A stretch of 64,000 bases of DNA from Dasypus novemcinctus (taxonomy: Eukaryota > Chordata > Mammalia > Cingulata > Dasypodidae): the NCBI RefSeq assembly GCF_030445035.2, contig NC_080683.1, positions 88,931,675-88,995,674 of the forward strand. The letters are read 5' to 3'. The number at the start of each line of letters is the position of its first letter. Position 1 is the first letter of the stretch. Shown here one piece after another: positions 23,038 through 34,587 of the stretch. The position numbers and the translations under genes were made by a program. A model generated the notes under the pieces. The model was not told the DNA's origin. It did no database searches and saw nothing but the letters and a program-made list of their open reading frames with translations.

Positions 23038-24239
23038 GAAGGAATAGTAAAATTCATCAGGGAGAAGGGCTAAATAAAACACAATTATCAAAAATCAGGG
23101 TTGGTAGGTCAAAGAATTCCTGTTGCTGAGGTAGCCAGGAATAAACCTGAGACACTCCGTTCTGTACACCCTTCTAGTTCTCATATTCATGAGGCTTGGA
23201 ACAGGGCTGCGGCTCCAATCACAGAACTGTTACTATGTTTTTACCTGGTGGCTATCTCCTTTTCAATGAGTTAAATCCCTGTAGCAACAGGTCTCAAATC
23301 TTTTAAATTTAATCTCCGGACCCTTTTCACTCTTAAAAATGATGATTCCAAAGCTTCTTTTTAATATGAATGCTCCCAGTACATATTAGAAATTAAAACA
23401 AAATCTTGAAATAATTATTTAATAAATAATTTATATAATAAAGTCTTTATGTCTTAATGTAAATAGCTTCCTTTTTAATGAAAAAAAAAAATCCCTTTAT
23501 TGTCCAAAACAAAAAACAGTGAAAGTGTTCCATTGTTTTACTTGTTCATAAAACTCTAATACCTGGCCTTAAGAGTGGACAGCTGGATTCTCACATTTGC
23601 TTCTGCTAAATTTGTTGCAATATTTTGCTTTGGTTGTAGTATGTGAAGAAAATTTGGTTTCCTATAGATATTTAGCTAGAATAAAAGGACCTTGCAGATG
23701 CCCTAGAAGGACTGGAGGAACTGCAGGAGAGCTATCTGAGCAGAATTTCTCTACAACACATGCCACACTCTACTAGAAAACAGAGAATCCTAGTTTCTTG
23801 GCAACAAAAAGATCCTAATAACACTTGCATAGCATATGATTTCCATGTATAATTATACCCACCTTATTTCTCTCACCTCCAGACTTTTCTATGCACCTGT
23901 AACATTCTTTCCACTTGCCTTCCTATTTAAAGTGATTTCTTTTCTTTTTTGTCTCATCTTGGGTGCCGTGCCTTTGGAAAGATTCCTAATCCTTCAAAGC
24001 TGGGCTTAATGCACATAATCACTGACATTTCCCCTATCATAGCACCAATCAACTCAATAACAATGAATGATTTTCTTTTCTTTTTGCTCTTAGTATCTAG
24101 GAAGTAAACTCTGCATGGCAAGGACTGACTGTAATAGATCACTGTATTTCAACATCTAGTACAATTTTTTATGCAAAAATGTCAAAATGTAATAACTTGT
24201 TAAATGCCTACCCCAGTAAAATGAGATCTTGACTTAAAG

Positions 24240-24740
24240 TCCTGTAATTGGTGATAGTGGCTTAGAACTTATCCTCAAGGAGTTTACAATTTAGTTGGAG
24301 AGATGATAATTCACCTGAAAAAAATTCTTAATAAAAGAAATGAAGCACACGAATATGGGGTAAAAATGCTTTGTAAACAAACAAACAAACAAAAAAGCTT
24401 TCTATAGGGAAAGAACATTATAGTCTTCATATTATACAGTCTGAGATGGTAACTAAACTGTGAAATTCCAGAACATTTTAATAAATAGGGAGGAAGAACA
24501 GTACTAAAGGAAAGAAAAAAAAAAAGCTTGAATGCTCAACAAACAATGGTTGACTTGTTAAATCTAGAAATAAGGAAAAGAAGAGTTTCATGAGATACTT
24601 CATTTACTTAAATAGCATATTATTGAACATTTATCATGTGTCAGCCACTGTTCTGAACACTTGAGATACACAAGTGTGTAAAGACCATTATCATGGCCCT
24701 CATGTAGTTTACCCTCCAGTGGTGGCATAAACACAAAAAT
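24240..24740. repeat. Old interspersed repeat pieces (MIR/L2 age)
   Basis: Two short stretches (24270-24310 with cctcaaggagtttacaattt; 24615-24740 with tcagccactgttctgaacac and cctccagtggtgg) resemble old mammalian repeats of MIR/L2 age. Family assignment is not secure. Confidence 0.45.
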
Positions 24741-24849
24741 AATTATATACAGGTCTGCAGTCTCTTATTTGAAAAATCAAAGTCCATAAAGGTCTAAACG
24801 TTGAAAAATTTTTCTTTTATTTTTGTCAGCAATATATAACCTGAGATAA

Positions 24850-27490
24850 TTGTGAGAAGACTGTCGAGTAGGAAGCTCCAGGAATCAGTCTTTACAACAG
24901 AACAACTATTAAATAGGCAGGAGATTAATCAACCTCTTTACATTCCTGGAGTCCAGTAGAACCCTGTACAACATCCAGGAAGGGGTTGGAGGAAGATGCT
25001 AGTAAATTACAATATATACCAGCAAGTTATTCTCTCTATGCAAGGGTTACCAGGTCTGGCCTCTGCTGTAGCTTGCTAGTGCCTAAAAAGAATATAAAAA
25101 TCTACTGTTTTGTTTTTGTTTTTGAGAAATTGTGAGTTATGAATATAATCAGGTGTTCCATACAGGATGCATGGGATTCCTGATCACTGCTTTTGTCTAG
25201 CTATTTGGATGGCTCAGAGTCATTTGAGGAAAATTGTTCCAACACACCCCAAACCAAGGCAGCAGAAAAGACTTAAGATGGTATGCTCCTTCAGAGGAAA
25301 ACTGAAGAGTTGTACTTGCTGGGAAAGGGCCAAGTCAAGAAAGTGCAGCCTTGGGGAGTGGTGGAAGAAACTCCTGGTGCCCTTTCTGGTCCCAAATTCT
25401 TGTCTTTTCCAGGAAAACTTGGAGTTAGCCAGCTGGTACAGCAAGATTATGCAACAAGAGACACAGAGGAGAGAAAGTAAGAAAACGTAGCAGAACAGGG
25501 GAGCTGAGGTGGCACAAGAGAGTAATTGCCTCTCTTCCACTCTGGAAGGTCTCAGGATCAGTTCCTGGAGCCACCTAACGATAATACAAGCAGACACAGG
25601 AGAACACATAGTGAATGGACACAGAGAGCTGACAATGGGGGGGAGGGGGAGAAATAAATAAAATAAATCTTAAAGAAAAAAAGACAAAGACAAAGAAAAA
25701 GAAAATTCAGAAAATATCAATGAAGAAGAATAGATTGTGGACATAACAAAGATTTTTTGAAAATTGATCTTCAATATACTCAAGAAACTGAAGGAAAATA
25801 CAGAGAAATAAATAAAGGATGTCGAGAGAACAATGAATGAACAATATGAGCATCTCAAGAAAGACTAGGGTTGAAGACCACAAAAACTGAAATGAAAAAT
25901 TCCTGGGAGGATTTCAACACCGTATCAGAGCTGGTAAAAGAAAGAATCTGTCAATGTAAAGACAAGAAAATGGAAATAAGTTAGACTGAAGAGTTGAAAG
26001 AAAAAAGAAATAATAGCCTACAACACCTCTAGGACATCAAGCATACCACTAGAGTCATTATGGGAGTTCAGAAGAAGAAAGAGAAAAAAGAGCAGAGGGA
26101 ATATTCAAGAAAATGATGACAGAAAACTTCCCAAACTTAGGAAAATATGTGAATATGCACATCCAAGAATCCTAGAGTGTGCCAAACAGGAAAAGCTTAA
26201 AGAAAATTTGCCCAGTCACATACTGATCAAGCTGTTGATTGCAAAGGACAATGAGAGAGTTCTGAAAGCTGCAAGAGAATAACAATGTGTCATGCACAAG
26301 GGATGCCCAAATACATCACATGCTGATTTCTCATCAGAAACCCTGGGGCAAGAAGGCAGTGGGCTAAAACTTAAAGTGTTGAAAGAAATTAATTGCCAGA
26401 AAAGAATTTTACATGTAGTGAGACTGGATTAAAAAATCAGGGAGATTAATAAAAACCAAGGGAGTTCATAACCACTAGACCTGTCTTACAAACAATGCCA
26501 AATGGAGTTCTTCAGGCTGAAAATGAGATATTTCACATCTTATAGAATTGACATTATTAAAAGAAAAAACAGTTGAAATCTACAAGTGCTGGAGAGGATT
26601 TGGAGAATAAAGGAGCACTCCTTAACTGTTGATGGGAGGATAAAATAGTGCAGCCTCTGAAAGATGGTTTGGCAGCTCCTCAGGAAACTATATAAACTGG
26701 CATCTGATCGTGCAGTCCTGATACTAGGAATACATTCAAAGATGTGAGCAAATGTTTGCACAGCAATGTTTATAGTGGCATTATTCAAAATTGCCAAGAT
26801 AGAAGCAACCCAGGTGTTCATCAACACATGAATGGATAAACAAAATGCGGTAGGTACATAGGATGGAATGCTACTCAGTTGTGAGAAGAAATAAATTGGG
26901 GAAGCACATGGCAACATAGAGAAACCTTGAGGACATTATTATGAGTGAATTAAGCCAGACACAAAACTATGAATATTGTATGGTCTTACTGATATGAACT
27001 GAAAATGATGGGTAGACTCATGTAGTGTACTTTGATGGGAAATGGAATGTGGATCAAGAAGGAAGAGTTGATCTGGATGTATGCAGAATGTTTAATAAGG
27101 TCAACTGTAAACATTGATGGTAGCACAATGTTGATGGTAGCACATTATAATGAGTGTAACAAACACTGCTGATTTATGGATAAGATTGTGTCTGAATTGG
27201 GTAGTCTTAGAAGGTTAATGTTAGTAGGAAAACAGTGAAAGGATAATCACTGAAAGGATAATCAGTGAAAGGATAATAAAGGGACTGTATAACAGATAAG
27301 GATTGTGGCTATTAATATAGGTACAGGTATATTTTATTACTATAAGGTGTTAAGAATATGGTGATACATGGGAAAATATAACCAGTGTAACTAACAGATT
27401 GTAGTTAACAATAATATTGTAATATTTTTGTAGCAAAAACAAAGGTACCATATCAGTGCTAATGGTGAAAAAACCATGGGGTTTAGTTTT
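24850..27490 (+). mobile_element. HAL1 (half-L1) element
   Basis: A LINE-1 relative that carries an ORF1-like region but passes straight to the 3' end without reverse transcriptase. The 5' part (24850-25130) precedes a nested DAS fragment (25430-25680). ORF1-like sequence at about 25690-26430 reads, between stops, HPRILECAKQEKLKENLPSH and LLIAKDNERVLKAARE, as in the C-terminal RNA-binding part of L1 ORF1p. Then gttcataaccactagacctg and ggagttcttcaggctgaaa follow, which I recognise as HAL1-type 3' sequence. From 26580 it matches the L1 3' end (atggataaacaaaatgcgg, gtgaattaagccagacaca). No open frame survives. Confidence 0.75.
25430..25680 (+). mobile_element. 5'-truncated DAS-type SINE (longer subfamily)
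   Basis: It begins within the body (gccagctggtacagcaag) and shares ggagctgaggtggcacaag with 9013-9402. It ends in aaataaataaaataaatc and an A-rich tail. It interrupts the HAL1 element, so it is younger than the HAL1. Confidence 0.85.
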
Positions 27491-27515
27491 ATGAGTTATG
27501 TATATAACTTTTTTC

Positions 27516-27530
27516 CTTATTCGCTTTCTT
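27516..27530. repeat. Target-site duplication, right-hand copy of the RGS7 retrocopy
   Basis: cttattcgctttctt pairs with cttattcattttctt at 29831-29845 (13 of 15 identical). It lies just beyond the poly(A) tail of the retrocopy. Confidence 0.85.
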
Positions 27531-29830
27531 TTTTTCTTTTGAGATTCTACATCTTTTAATGAAAGATAAAACAACAATATAAACATATACAAATTTACAG
27601 AGAAGTGACCAACTTTAAAACATCTGGAGTAAAAGGCGTTTCTAAATATGGTATAAAAATAAATGCAAGAAACATTAACCGAGAGTGTACAGGTGACAAA
27701 GACATGAGTTTGTTTCTGACTGAGTACATTGGTGAAATGAAACTTTCTGTGCTAATTTATTGTTTAATAAATGTGAAGCCATATGTATATTAACTGATAT
27801 ATATTTTTTCACAATTCTTACAGTTTATGACTGACTGCATTTTTAGTGAACTGTGTGTCTAGCAGAAGCTTTAAGAGAAGGGAAAAAAAGGTTTACTTGA
27901 CTAGAACTTGTTGAAAAGGAAAAAGACACAGATCCAACTTAGCACAAGAAGGAAGGAGAAAACAGTTTGAAATGGAGGCATTGAGATGGTCAAGGATCTT
28001 TGGAAATGGAAATGCCTTAATGTACACAAAAATGCATAATTTGGGTCCTTTGCTCATGCAACACCTTGGTCTAATTAATGTCCTCTGTCCCAAGTAACAA
28101 CAGTGAGCTACAAAATATGTGCAACAACTCCAGACTGCTTCTCTGCTACAAGATTATCCTTTAGTAAGACTGAACGAGAGGCTTGTTAACCTCTTTGATG
28201 TGAGAGATTCCACCCGCCCCCCCGCCTTTTTTTTTTTTGTAGAAGCTCCTGGTAGGCACTGGATCTTATAAAACGTGGGTATGAATCACTTTTCATCAGT
28301 TTGTAAATATGCTCCTGAGCATCTTCGAATGTGTGTGTATCCTCCAGGTTCCTTCACATTCTGTGTGGTTTTGTCATAACTTTTAGAATACAAATTAATG
28401 GCACTGGGGGCTCCCAGAGCCAGAAATTCTTGCCATATTTCCTGATCTCGGGAGACAGCTTCTCTAATAGGCCTTTTCTTCAGGTCTTCCACTGCTAGCC
28501 AGAATCTTAAGTTTTCTGAGCTGAATTCTAGAAGTTTGAGGAAACTGTTTCCTTCCAACTGGGTCTTTCAATGCTTCATCCATGCCAAAGCCATGTTTTT
28601 TTTTATCCTCTGCTGGTTCCATTCTTTACTTGCTTCAAGTTCCCAGAAAATAGTGTCATTGGACAGCCATGGGCACAAGAAATGGGTCATATTCTAAATA
28701 CTGTTCCATATAACTTAGCAGACTATCAGTTACTTTTGACATTTTTTAACCTATGTCTATCTAACTGTATTTGCCAATATTTTATCTGTTGGTGTAACTC
28801 ATCTTGTGTTCGGGGCTTCGTTTCTGATGTGGGCGTGTGAGCAGGACTGTGGCTTCTGATGTCATTTTGTAAACCATAGACAGACTTCCGTGTTCTGTGT
28901 GGGTTCCTCATTCTGGAAGACTTCTTAATGTCCACTTCAGCAGTATTCACACAACCAGGCACAGGTCGATGGATGTCCCAGAACGCTTTCTCTTGGCTGT
29001 CGAGGATCTTCCTTTCGATGTTGTGTCTTTCCTTGTCCACTTTTGCTTGGGCTTCTGCTTGAATAAAAATGAACTCCCATTTCCCGGCAAATGCTCTCTG
29101 CAGCCTGGCAAGGCTCTCAGCGTCGTAGTCTGCTTGTTCCAATCCTGCCTTGTTTTGCATTGTTCTCTTGCAGAGGAAAACCGTGTAGTCTGTGTGTTTT
29201 CCGGCTCCCAACAATTTGATCGCCAGAACTAGGGTGTCTGAAACAGGGAAAACGTGCCATCATCCTTCAGCATGAGGACTTGATCTGAGTTTGGAAAGAA
29301 ACAGCCTTGGACAGCCATTAACGTTCCCAAGTGCAGCGCCTCCACTGGATCTTCTATGTTATGCTCTTTATTAACCATTGAACAATGTCTGACGCAGAGA
29401 AGACACTTGGTATCTTGGAAAGAAAGCTTTTGACAGTACGAATAGGAATTCCATTTTTTTAAAAATCCTGCATGCGTGCTATGACATCTTCCATCTTTCT
29501 GTATACCAGCATGTTGGGTGATTCACCTGCCACCCCACTGCTGGTGTGCCAGTAATTATTCCCCTGGGCCATATCACCCCCAAACCCACTCTCAGATGCA
29601 GAGATTATCCGTCTGTCCTCGGCCGCCAAGGTCGCGGCCCCGTGGCGCCTCTGATCTGGGCGGGCTGCAGGCGAGCCAGAGAGCGAGGCAGGGAAGAATC
29701 GTCACCCTCGGCGGCGGTGGAACCGCAGCTCCCTGCTCTGCCTGGCGCGCCCGCAGCCCTCGCCCGCTGTCCTGTTCCCCTCCTGGCCGCCTGGGCGGAC
29801 CGCGCCCCGCTGCGCTTCTCTGCGCGCCTT
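27531..29830 (-). pseudogene. RGS7: RGS7 processed pseudogene (full-length retrocopy)
   Basis: An intronless copy of the mRNA of RGS7, a brain-enriched regulator that speeds GTP hydrolysis on Gi/o alpha subunits in complex with G-beta-5. Coding remains run from ATG 29570-29572 (MAQGNNYWHTS) to stop 28161-28163. In order: DEP domain ([23 protein letters not shown]), linker, GGL domain ([16 protein letters not shown]) and RGS domain ([16 protein letters not shown], then [19 protein letters not shown]). The end reads [10 protein letters not shown], matching the shorter alternative RGS7 C-terminus as I remember it. Breaks include a frameshift with stop near 29465, a TAG at 29229-29231, frameshifts at 28560-28730 and an expanded A run at 28228. 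The 5' UTR (29573-29830) is GC- and CpG-rich; the 3' UTR runs to a poly(A) signal (27555-27560) and tail (27531-27540). Target duplications flank both ends. It is not expected to make RGS7 protein. Confidence 0.93.
29573..29830 (-). other. CpG-rich 5' UTR of the RGS7 retrocopy
   Basis: The stretch is GC-rich with many CpG, unlike its AT-rich surroundings. It ends exactly at the target-site duplication, as expected for a transcript copied nearly to its cap. The open frames on both strands are compositional. Confidence 0.8.
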
Positions 29831-29845
29831 CTTATTCATTTTCTT
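29831..29845. repeat. Target-site duplication, 5' side of the RGS7 retrocopy
   Basis: cttattcattttctt matches 27516-27530 at 13 of 15 bases and abuts the GC-rich 5' UTR directly. Confidence 0.85.
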
Positions 29846-30057
29846 CATTAGCAAGAACATGATCTTGTCATTTAACCTATCTGGGCTCATCTGTGTATCT
29901 TTCTGAAAAACACTGGAGGGACACTTATGTTTGTTTTTAGGATTAGATGAAATAAAAGTGCTTCAACAGAATTTTTTGGAGTGATTCCTCTTTAAGTTGT
30001 TAAGCTGTCTTTTGTCTATTTTTTTGTGTGAATTTGAAACAAAATTTACTTAAAAAC

Positions 30058-30655
30058 TGTTATCAGAGACAAAGGCAGCTATTATATCCCGATAAAGGGG
30101 ACAAATCAATAAGAAGACATAACAACTATAAATATTTATGTATCTAACAGCAGATCCCCAAAGTGTATGAAGCAAATTCTGAAAGATTTGAATGGAGAAA
30201 TAGATGGTACTACATTAATAGAAGGGAACTTTATATACTGCTTTCAAAAATGGATTGAACATATAGAAGATTAAAAAATATATACAAGATTTGAACAGTA
30301 CTCTAAACCAACTAGACCTAACAAACATATATATTAATAGAACACATCATGCAATAACAACAGAATACATATTCTTCTCAAGTGCACATGGATCATTATC
30401 CAGATAACGCCATATCTCAGTTTACAAAAAAGTTTCAATAAATTCTAAAATGTTGAAATCATACAGTATGTCTTCTCTGAAGACAATGGACTAAACCTAG
30501 AAAACAATAGCAAAGGGAGAAATATTCACAAATATGGGGAAATAAAACAACATACTCTTAAACAACCAATGGGTTAAAGACAAAATCTCAAGGAAAATTA
30601 GGAAGCATCTTGAAGCCAATGAAAATAAAATTACAATATAGCAAACTTTAGGGGA
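30058..30655 (+). mobile_element. L1 ORF2 endonuclease-region fragment
   Basis: Sense L1 sequence with recognisable ORF2 phrases such as aacagcagatccccaaagt and cttctcaagtgcacatgga (AP-endonuclease region), broken by stops. It ends just before duplication arm B starts. Confidence 0.75.
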
Positions 30656-32589
30656 TTCAGTTCAGGATAAATTCCAACTGGTGGACAAGTGTCCAGAGCT
30701 CTGGTGCCATCACTATGTCTCATCCACATGGCCACAGAGACTGAATCAGGCAACAGAAAGAAACTGGCCAGTCATTGGCCTCCACAAATTATCCCTAGTG
30801 TATAATGTAGAAACCTCAAGTTCCTCAGCAGGAGAAAGGAAGCCAGGAATTTAAATTTCCATAAGGAAGAGATAGAAAGTTCCTTTAAACAAAGAGACCT
30901 TAGAAGAAGAGTTTAAATATGCAAATAAAGGCAAGCTGTTTTTTTTTAATCCCAGGGTAACTGGAGCTGCCACTCCATTTAGAACTCAAAAATCTGAGAA
31001 AGGATATGGGAGCCTAGGGGGCCCTTCCCAGTTGCTCATACTGCAGTTCTCACCCTGCTTGTGAGCAACCTATTGGTGAGTGGCGAAATCAAGTTAGTTT
31101 CTGAGACCAGCATTTATTTCTAAGGAAGTGTCATAAAAGAAAAGATTATGGTATTTTACTCACTGTAGGCATAAGTGCTGCTTTGGGAAACTTTCGTTCC
31201 ATATGCACATATTATGTTCTGGATGACAGTGTAAAATATATTTCTTGCTTGAGTTCAAGATGGAAAAATTAAGTAACCATTTCAGGATGAAAGGGACTAA
31301 TACTGCAAATATCTCTCCATGATATTTAACATTACAAAGACCTGTTAAGGTGGATCAGGATGGACTCAATCCAGGCCTAGTGTTAGAGAAGGTCCCAGGT
31401 CCCTGAAATGAAACCATCCTGAGGACCAAAAGAAAATAAGGAAAAAAAAAAGAGCGGATCCCCTTTCCCCAAAGGCATTGGGAAGAGAAAGAAGGTGACC
31501 ATTCTGGTTCTCTTTGGAAAGGAAGCCAGAGATAGATTTCAAAATACGACCCAGTTCAGCCCTAGTGGGGAAGATGTCAAGCCAGGAGTGACTGACACAG
31601 CAAAGCAGAATTGGAATCTGAAGGCCCCTGAACAGTTTGAAAGGGAGTTGTTATGACCAAGTATAAAACTTGTGGGAAATTGCAGTTTGGAACAAAGAAG
31701 AACGTGCTGAAAGGAAAGATCAGGCCTTTGGGAGAGGCGCAGGCATGTAGGGGAGGGGAAATGTACATCAGTTTGGATGCCACCAAGCAGAATAAGTTAA
31801 ATGTGAAAACAACAAAGATTTATTGATTTAACTGTAAGACAATGTAAAATTCTATATATATAACAAATTCAAACAGCAACCTAGAAAACAATTTTACCAT
31901 GGATTCTAGTTCAAGGATGAATATGGTAGATAATTCTTACAAATCAAAACTACACAGTAGCCTGAAGTGTGACCTTGCTGTTCTTATGTCTCACAATTAG
32001 AATGTGAGGAGTTTTTGTTTCCAAAACTAAATCTAGTGGGCAGTCCAGGGTCCCAGGTTTCAGAACAGTTGTTTTCCTCTTTATGTAACTAACTCCAGAA
32101 CATTAAGAGTCTTTTGCCATTCTGCAAACTTGACATCTTCTGATTGTGTCTACTGATACCTTGTTGCCAATCATATTTCTATACTATCTTTGACAACTGC
32201 AATAGGCTAATTATTAAAATGGGCAAAGAACAAATCTCAAGTCTCATCAAATTTCCATACTACATAAAAGGATATCCAGTAATGAAAAAGACATTGTTTC
32301 TATCCATTATATCCCATAATCTAAGAAAATTATAACCTAGTAATCGCTGTGTGTTAATTACTAAACAAGAAATGTGTAGTACTGTCTCTAATCATCAGTT
32401 ATCTGCTTATCTCTCCCCATTTATAGACAAGGATGGAGAGCTTAATGCCCTCTTCTAAGACCTTGAAATTATTTAGCTACAATCTCTACAACAGCTACAA
32501 AAAGTCTCCAAAATCTATCAAATCTCTCTGCTATAGTACATTGTGTTGCTCTCAGTCATTCTGTTTTCTCTCAAAGTTCAAAGTCTCAT

Positions 32590-33426
32590 TCATCTGCTGG
32601 AAAGCTTCAATGAAGAGCTGAGTTTCTCATGGCAGAGGCTCAAGGAGACACCACTATCACCTTCTCCAGGCTGCTCAGGACAGAAGAAAGGACGCAAAGG
32701 CTCCAAAGAGGAAAGATCATTATGTGTATAGATGAGGGCATCATTTCTAACATCAAAAAGCTTGATTTCTTCCAGGTCAACATCTAGGAAAATCCCCACA
32801 TAGTCAAGGTCAGGACTTGCAGGAATTTTGGTTTGTGGGAAGGATCTAGGTAGATTGCATTTCCCTCCAGGCTGAAGACCTCGAAGTCAAGCTCCAAGGA
32901 TAAAATGCTCTTCTCCTTTCTGTTTACAGACTCCTTACAGAAACCTAAAGTCCACTCCTTGCCCTCTCCCACTTCAACCTTCCAATAAAGGCAGCCAAAG
33001 GAGAAGTGGGAAGAGCCCAGGGCACAGGCCATGTAAGTGAGTCATTCAGGACTTTCCAGTGGTTTGTGGCAGATCTTTCCAAACTGACTGCTCCTTAGGC
33101 CATCAGAGAGGACAAGGAAGGGGCTGACAGTGGCAGCATCTAGGGTCATCTTCTCTTGGAACCTTAGGATTGCATCACTTATGTGCAGGTTATGCTCCAG
33201 TAGCAGGCCATGTTGCATAATGATAAGCATTAACTGTTTAATTATACTATCTTTCATAGCAGGGTCCTCAAGGACTCCTCAACATAAGGGACAGGTCAAT
33301 GTTGACTTGTCCTTTTCTAGAATCCAATTTAAACAGAAAGTGTGCCCCCAGGGGAGAAAAATGGGTTGATAGTAAAATCTTAGACAAATATCATGTGTTG
33401 TTTTCCTCTTGCAGACTTTTAGCCAT
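32590..33426 (-). pseudogene. RFPL4B: RFPL4B-like pseudogene 2 (RING/PRY-SPRY)
   Basis: The better-preserved copy. The presumed ATG (33424-33426, MAKSLQEE) is soon followed by a frameshift. Shifted RING sequence then reads TFCLNW and TCPLC, with a TGA directly after it near 33276. The coiled segment and PRY domain are open (33042-33257: LLEHNLHISDAILRFQEK, then MTLDAATVSPFLVLSDGLRS). A TGA at 33042-33044 and a frameshift near 32830 interrupt the SPRY part. That part reads YWKVEVGEGKEWTLGFCKES, GIFLDVDLEEIKLFDVRND and IYTHNDLSSLEPLRPFFC. At least two stops and two frameshifts make it nonfunctional. It has fewer breaks than copy 1, so it may have been lost later or been under selection longer. 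Confidence 0.83.
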
Positions 33427-33564
33427 TTGTTCTGAAGGTAACTCTTTAGTAGTGGACAGAAATGTTCCTTCTCCTCTTCAATAACCAGAATGTGTCTAAA
33501 TCCAATATAAAAATTGAATAATTTAAGTCTTTTTTAAAGTTTGAATTAAAAAAAACTAAAAAAA

Positions 33565-33997
33565 GGGAAGTGGATTTGGCTCAATGGATAGAGCATCCAC
33601 CTACCACATGGGAGGTCCAGGGTTCAAACCCAGGGCCTCCTGACCCGTGTGATGAGCTGGCCCATGTGCAGTGCTGATGCGTGCAAGGAGTGCTGTGCCA
33701 TGCAGGGGTATCCCCCGCATAGGAGAGCCCCATGCACAAGGAGTGCACCCTGTAAGGAGAGCTGCCCAGAGTGAAAAAAGTGCAACCTGCCCAGGAGTGG
33801 CACCACACACATGGAGAGCTGATGCAGCAAGGTGATGCAACAAAAAGAGACACGGATTCCTGGTGCCACTGACAAGAATTCAAGTGGACACAGTAAAACA
33901 CACAGTGAATGGACAAAAAGAGCAGAAAATGGGGGGTGGGGGGGTGGGAGTGCAGGGAAGGGGAGAGAAATAAATAAAAAATAAATCCTTAAAAAAA
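33565..33997 (+). mobile_element. DAS-type tRNA-derived SINE
   Basis: Starts gggaagtggatttggctc and ends in an A-rich tail after aaataaatcc. An approximate duplication, aaaaaactaaaa plus A/G-rich bases, lies on both sides (about 33550-33564 and 33998-34013). The arm A site near 14390 is empty. Confidence 0.92.
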
Positions 33998-34182
33998 AAA
34001 AAACTAAAAGAAAAGCATTCTGCAGATTATAATTAAAAATGGTACCACATCAACAATGATGCATCGTAAAATCACCATCTAAGAGTAAATTATCAAAATC
34101 CTATGTAAAATGACAGAGATTTCCTTATTATAGAATTTAACAGTATATACAAAATGTCTTCCAGATAAAATGAAGTAAAACA

Positions 34183-34587
34183 GGGAAGTGGACTTGGCTC
34201 AATGGATGGAGCATCCGCCTACCATATGGGAGGTTCGCAATTTAAGCCCAGGACCTCCTTGACCCGTGTGGAGCTGGCCCATATGCAGTGCTGATGTGCA
34301 TAAGGAGTGCCCTGCCATACAGGGGTGCCCCTGCGTAGGGGAGCCCCGCTTGCAAGGAGTGTGCCCCATAAGGAGAGCCGCCCAGCGCTAAAGAAAGTTC
34401 AGCCTGCCCAGGAATGGCGCTGCACACATGGAGTGTTGATGCATCAAGATGATGCAACAAAAAAAGACACAGATTTCCACGCTGCTGACAATAGAAGTGG
34501 ACACAGAAGAACACACAGCGGATGGACACAGACAGCAAACAACTGGGGGAGGGAAGGGAAGAGAAATAAATAAATAAATAAATAAAT
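34183..34587 (+). mobile_element. DAS-type tRNA-derived SINE
   Basis: Starts gggaagtggacttggctc and ends in an (aaat)n tail. A perfect 10-bp duplication aagtaaaaca is at 34173-34182 and 34588-34597. Arm A at about 14550 (gaagtaaaatatttt) is uninterrupted. Confidence 0.93.

Larger units (their letters stand above)
10290..23840 (+). repeat. Segmental duplication arm A
   Basis: The reference copy of the duplicated block. It matches arm C in inverted orientation (10290-13345) and arm B in direct orientation (about 11400-14765 against 30690-34800, and 21430-23840 against 34800-36880). It contains RFPL4B-like pseudogene 1 on the minus strand. Three insertions are found only here: a solo LTR (11996-12500), an ERVK-like provirus (14973-21070) and a DAS SINE (21483-21856). 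About 360 bases present in both B (32010-32370) and C are missing near 13215. The part between 14770 and 21430 has no partner in B. Confidence 0.85.

Noticed and set aside
28897..29232. 111-codon plus-strand frame
   Set aside because: It lies antisense to the RGS7 retrocopy coding region and shows no protein features of its own.
29518..29862. GC-rich open frames of 101-114 codons, possibly a new gene or a CpG-island promoter of a local gene
   Set aside because: The block is the 5' UTR of the RGS7 retrocopy. It ends at the target-site duplication.
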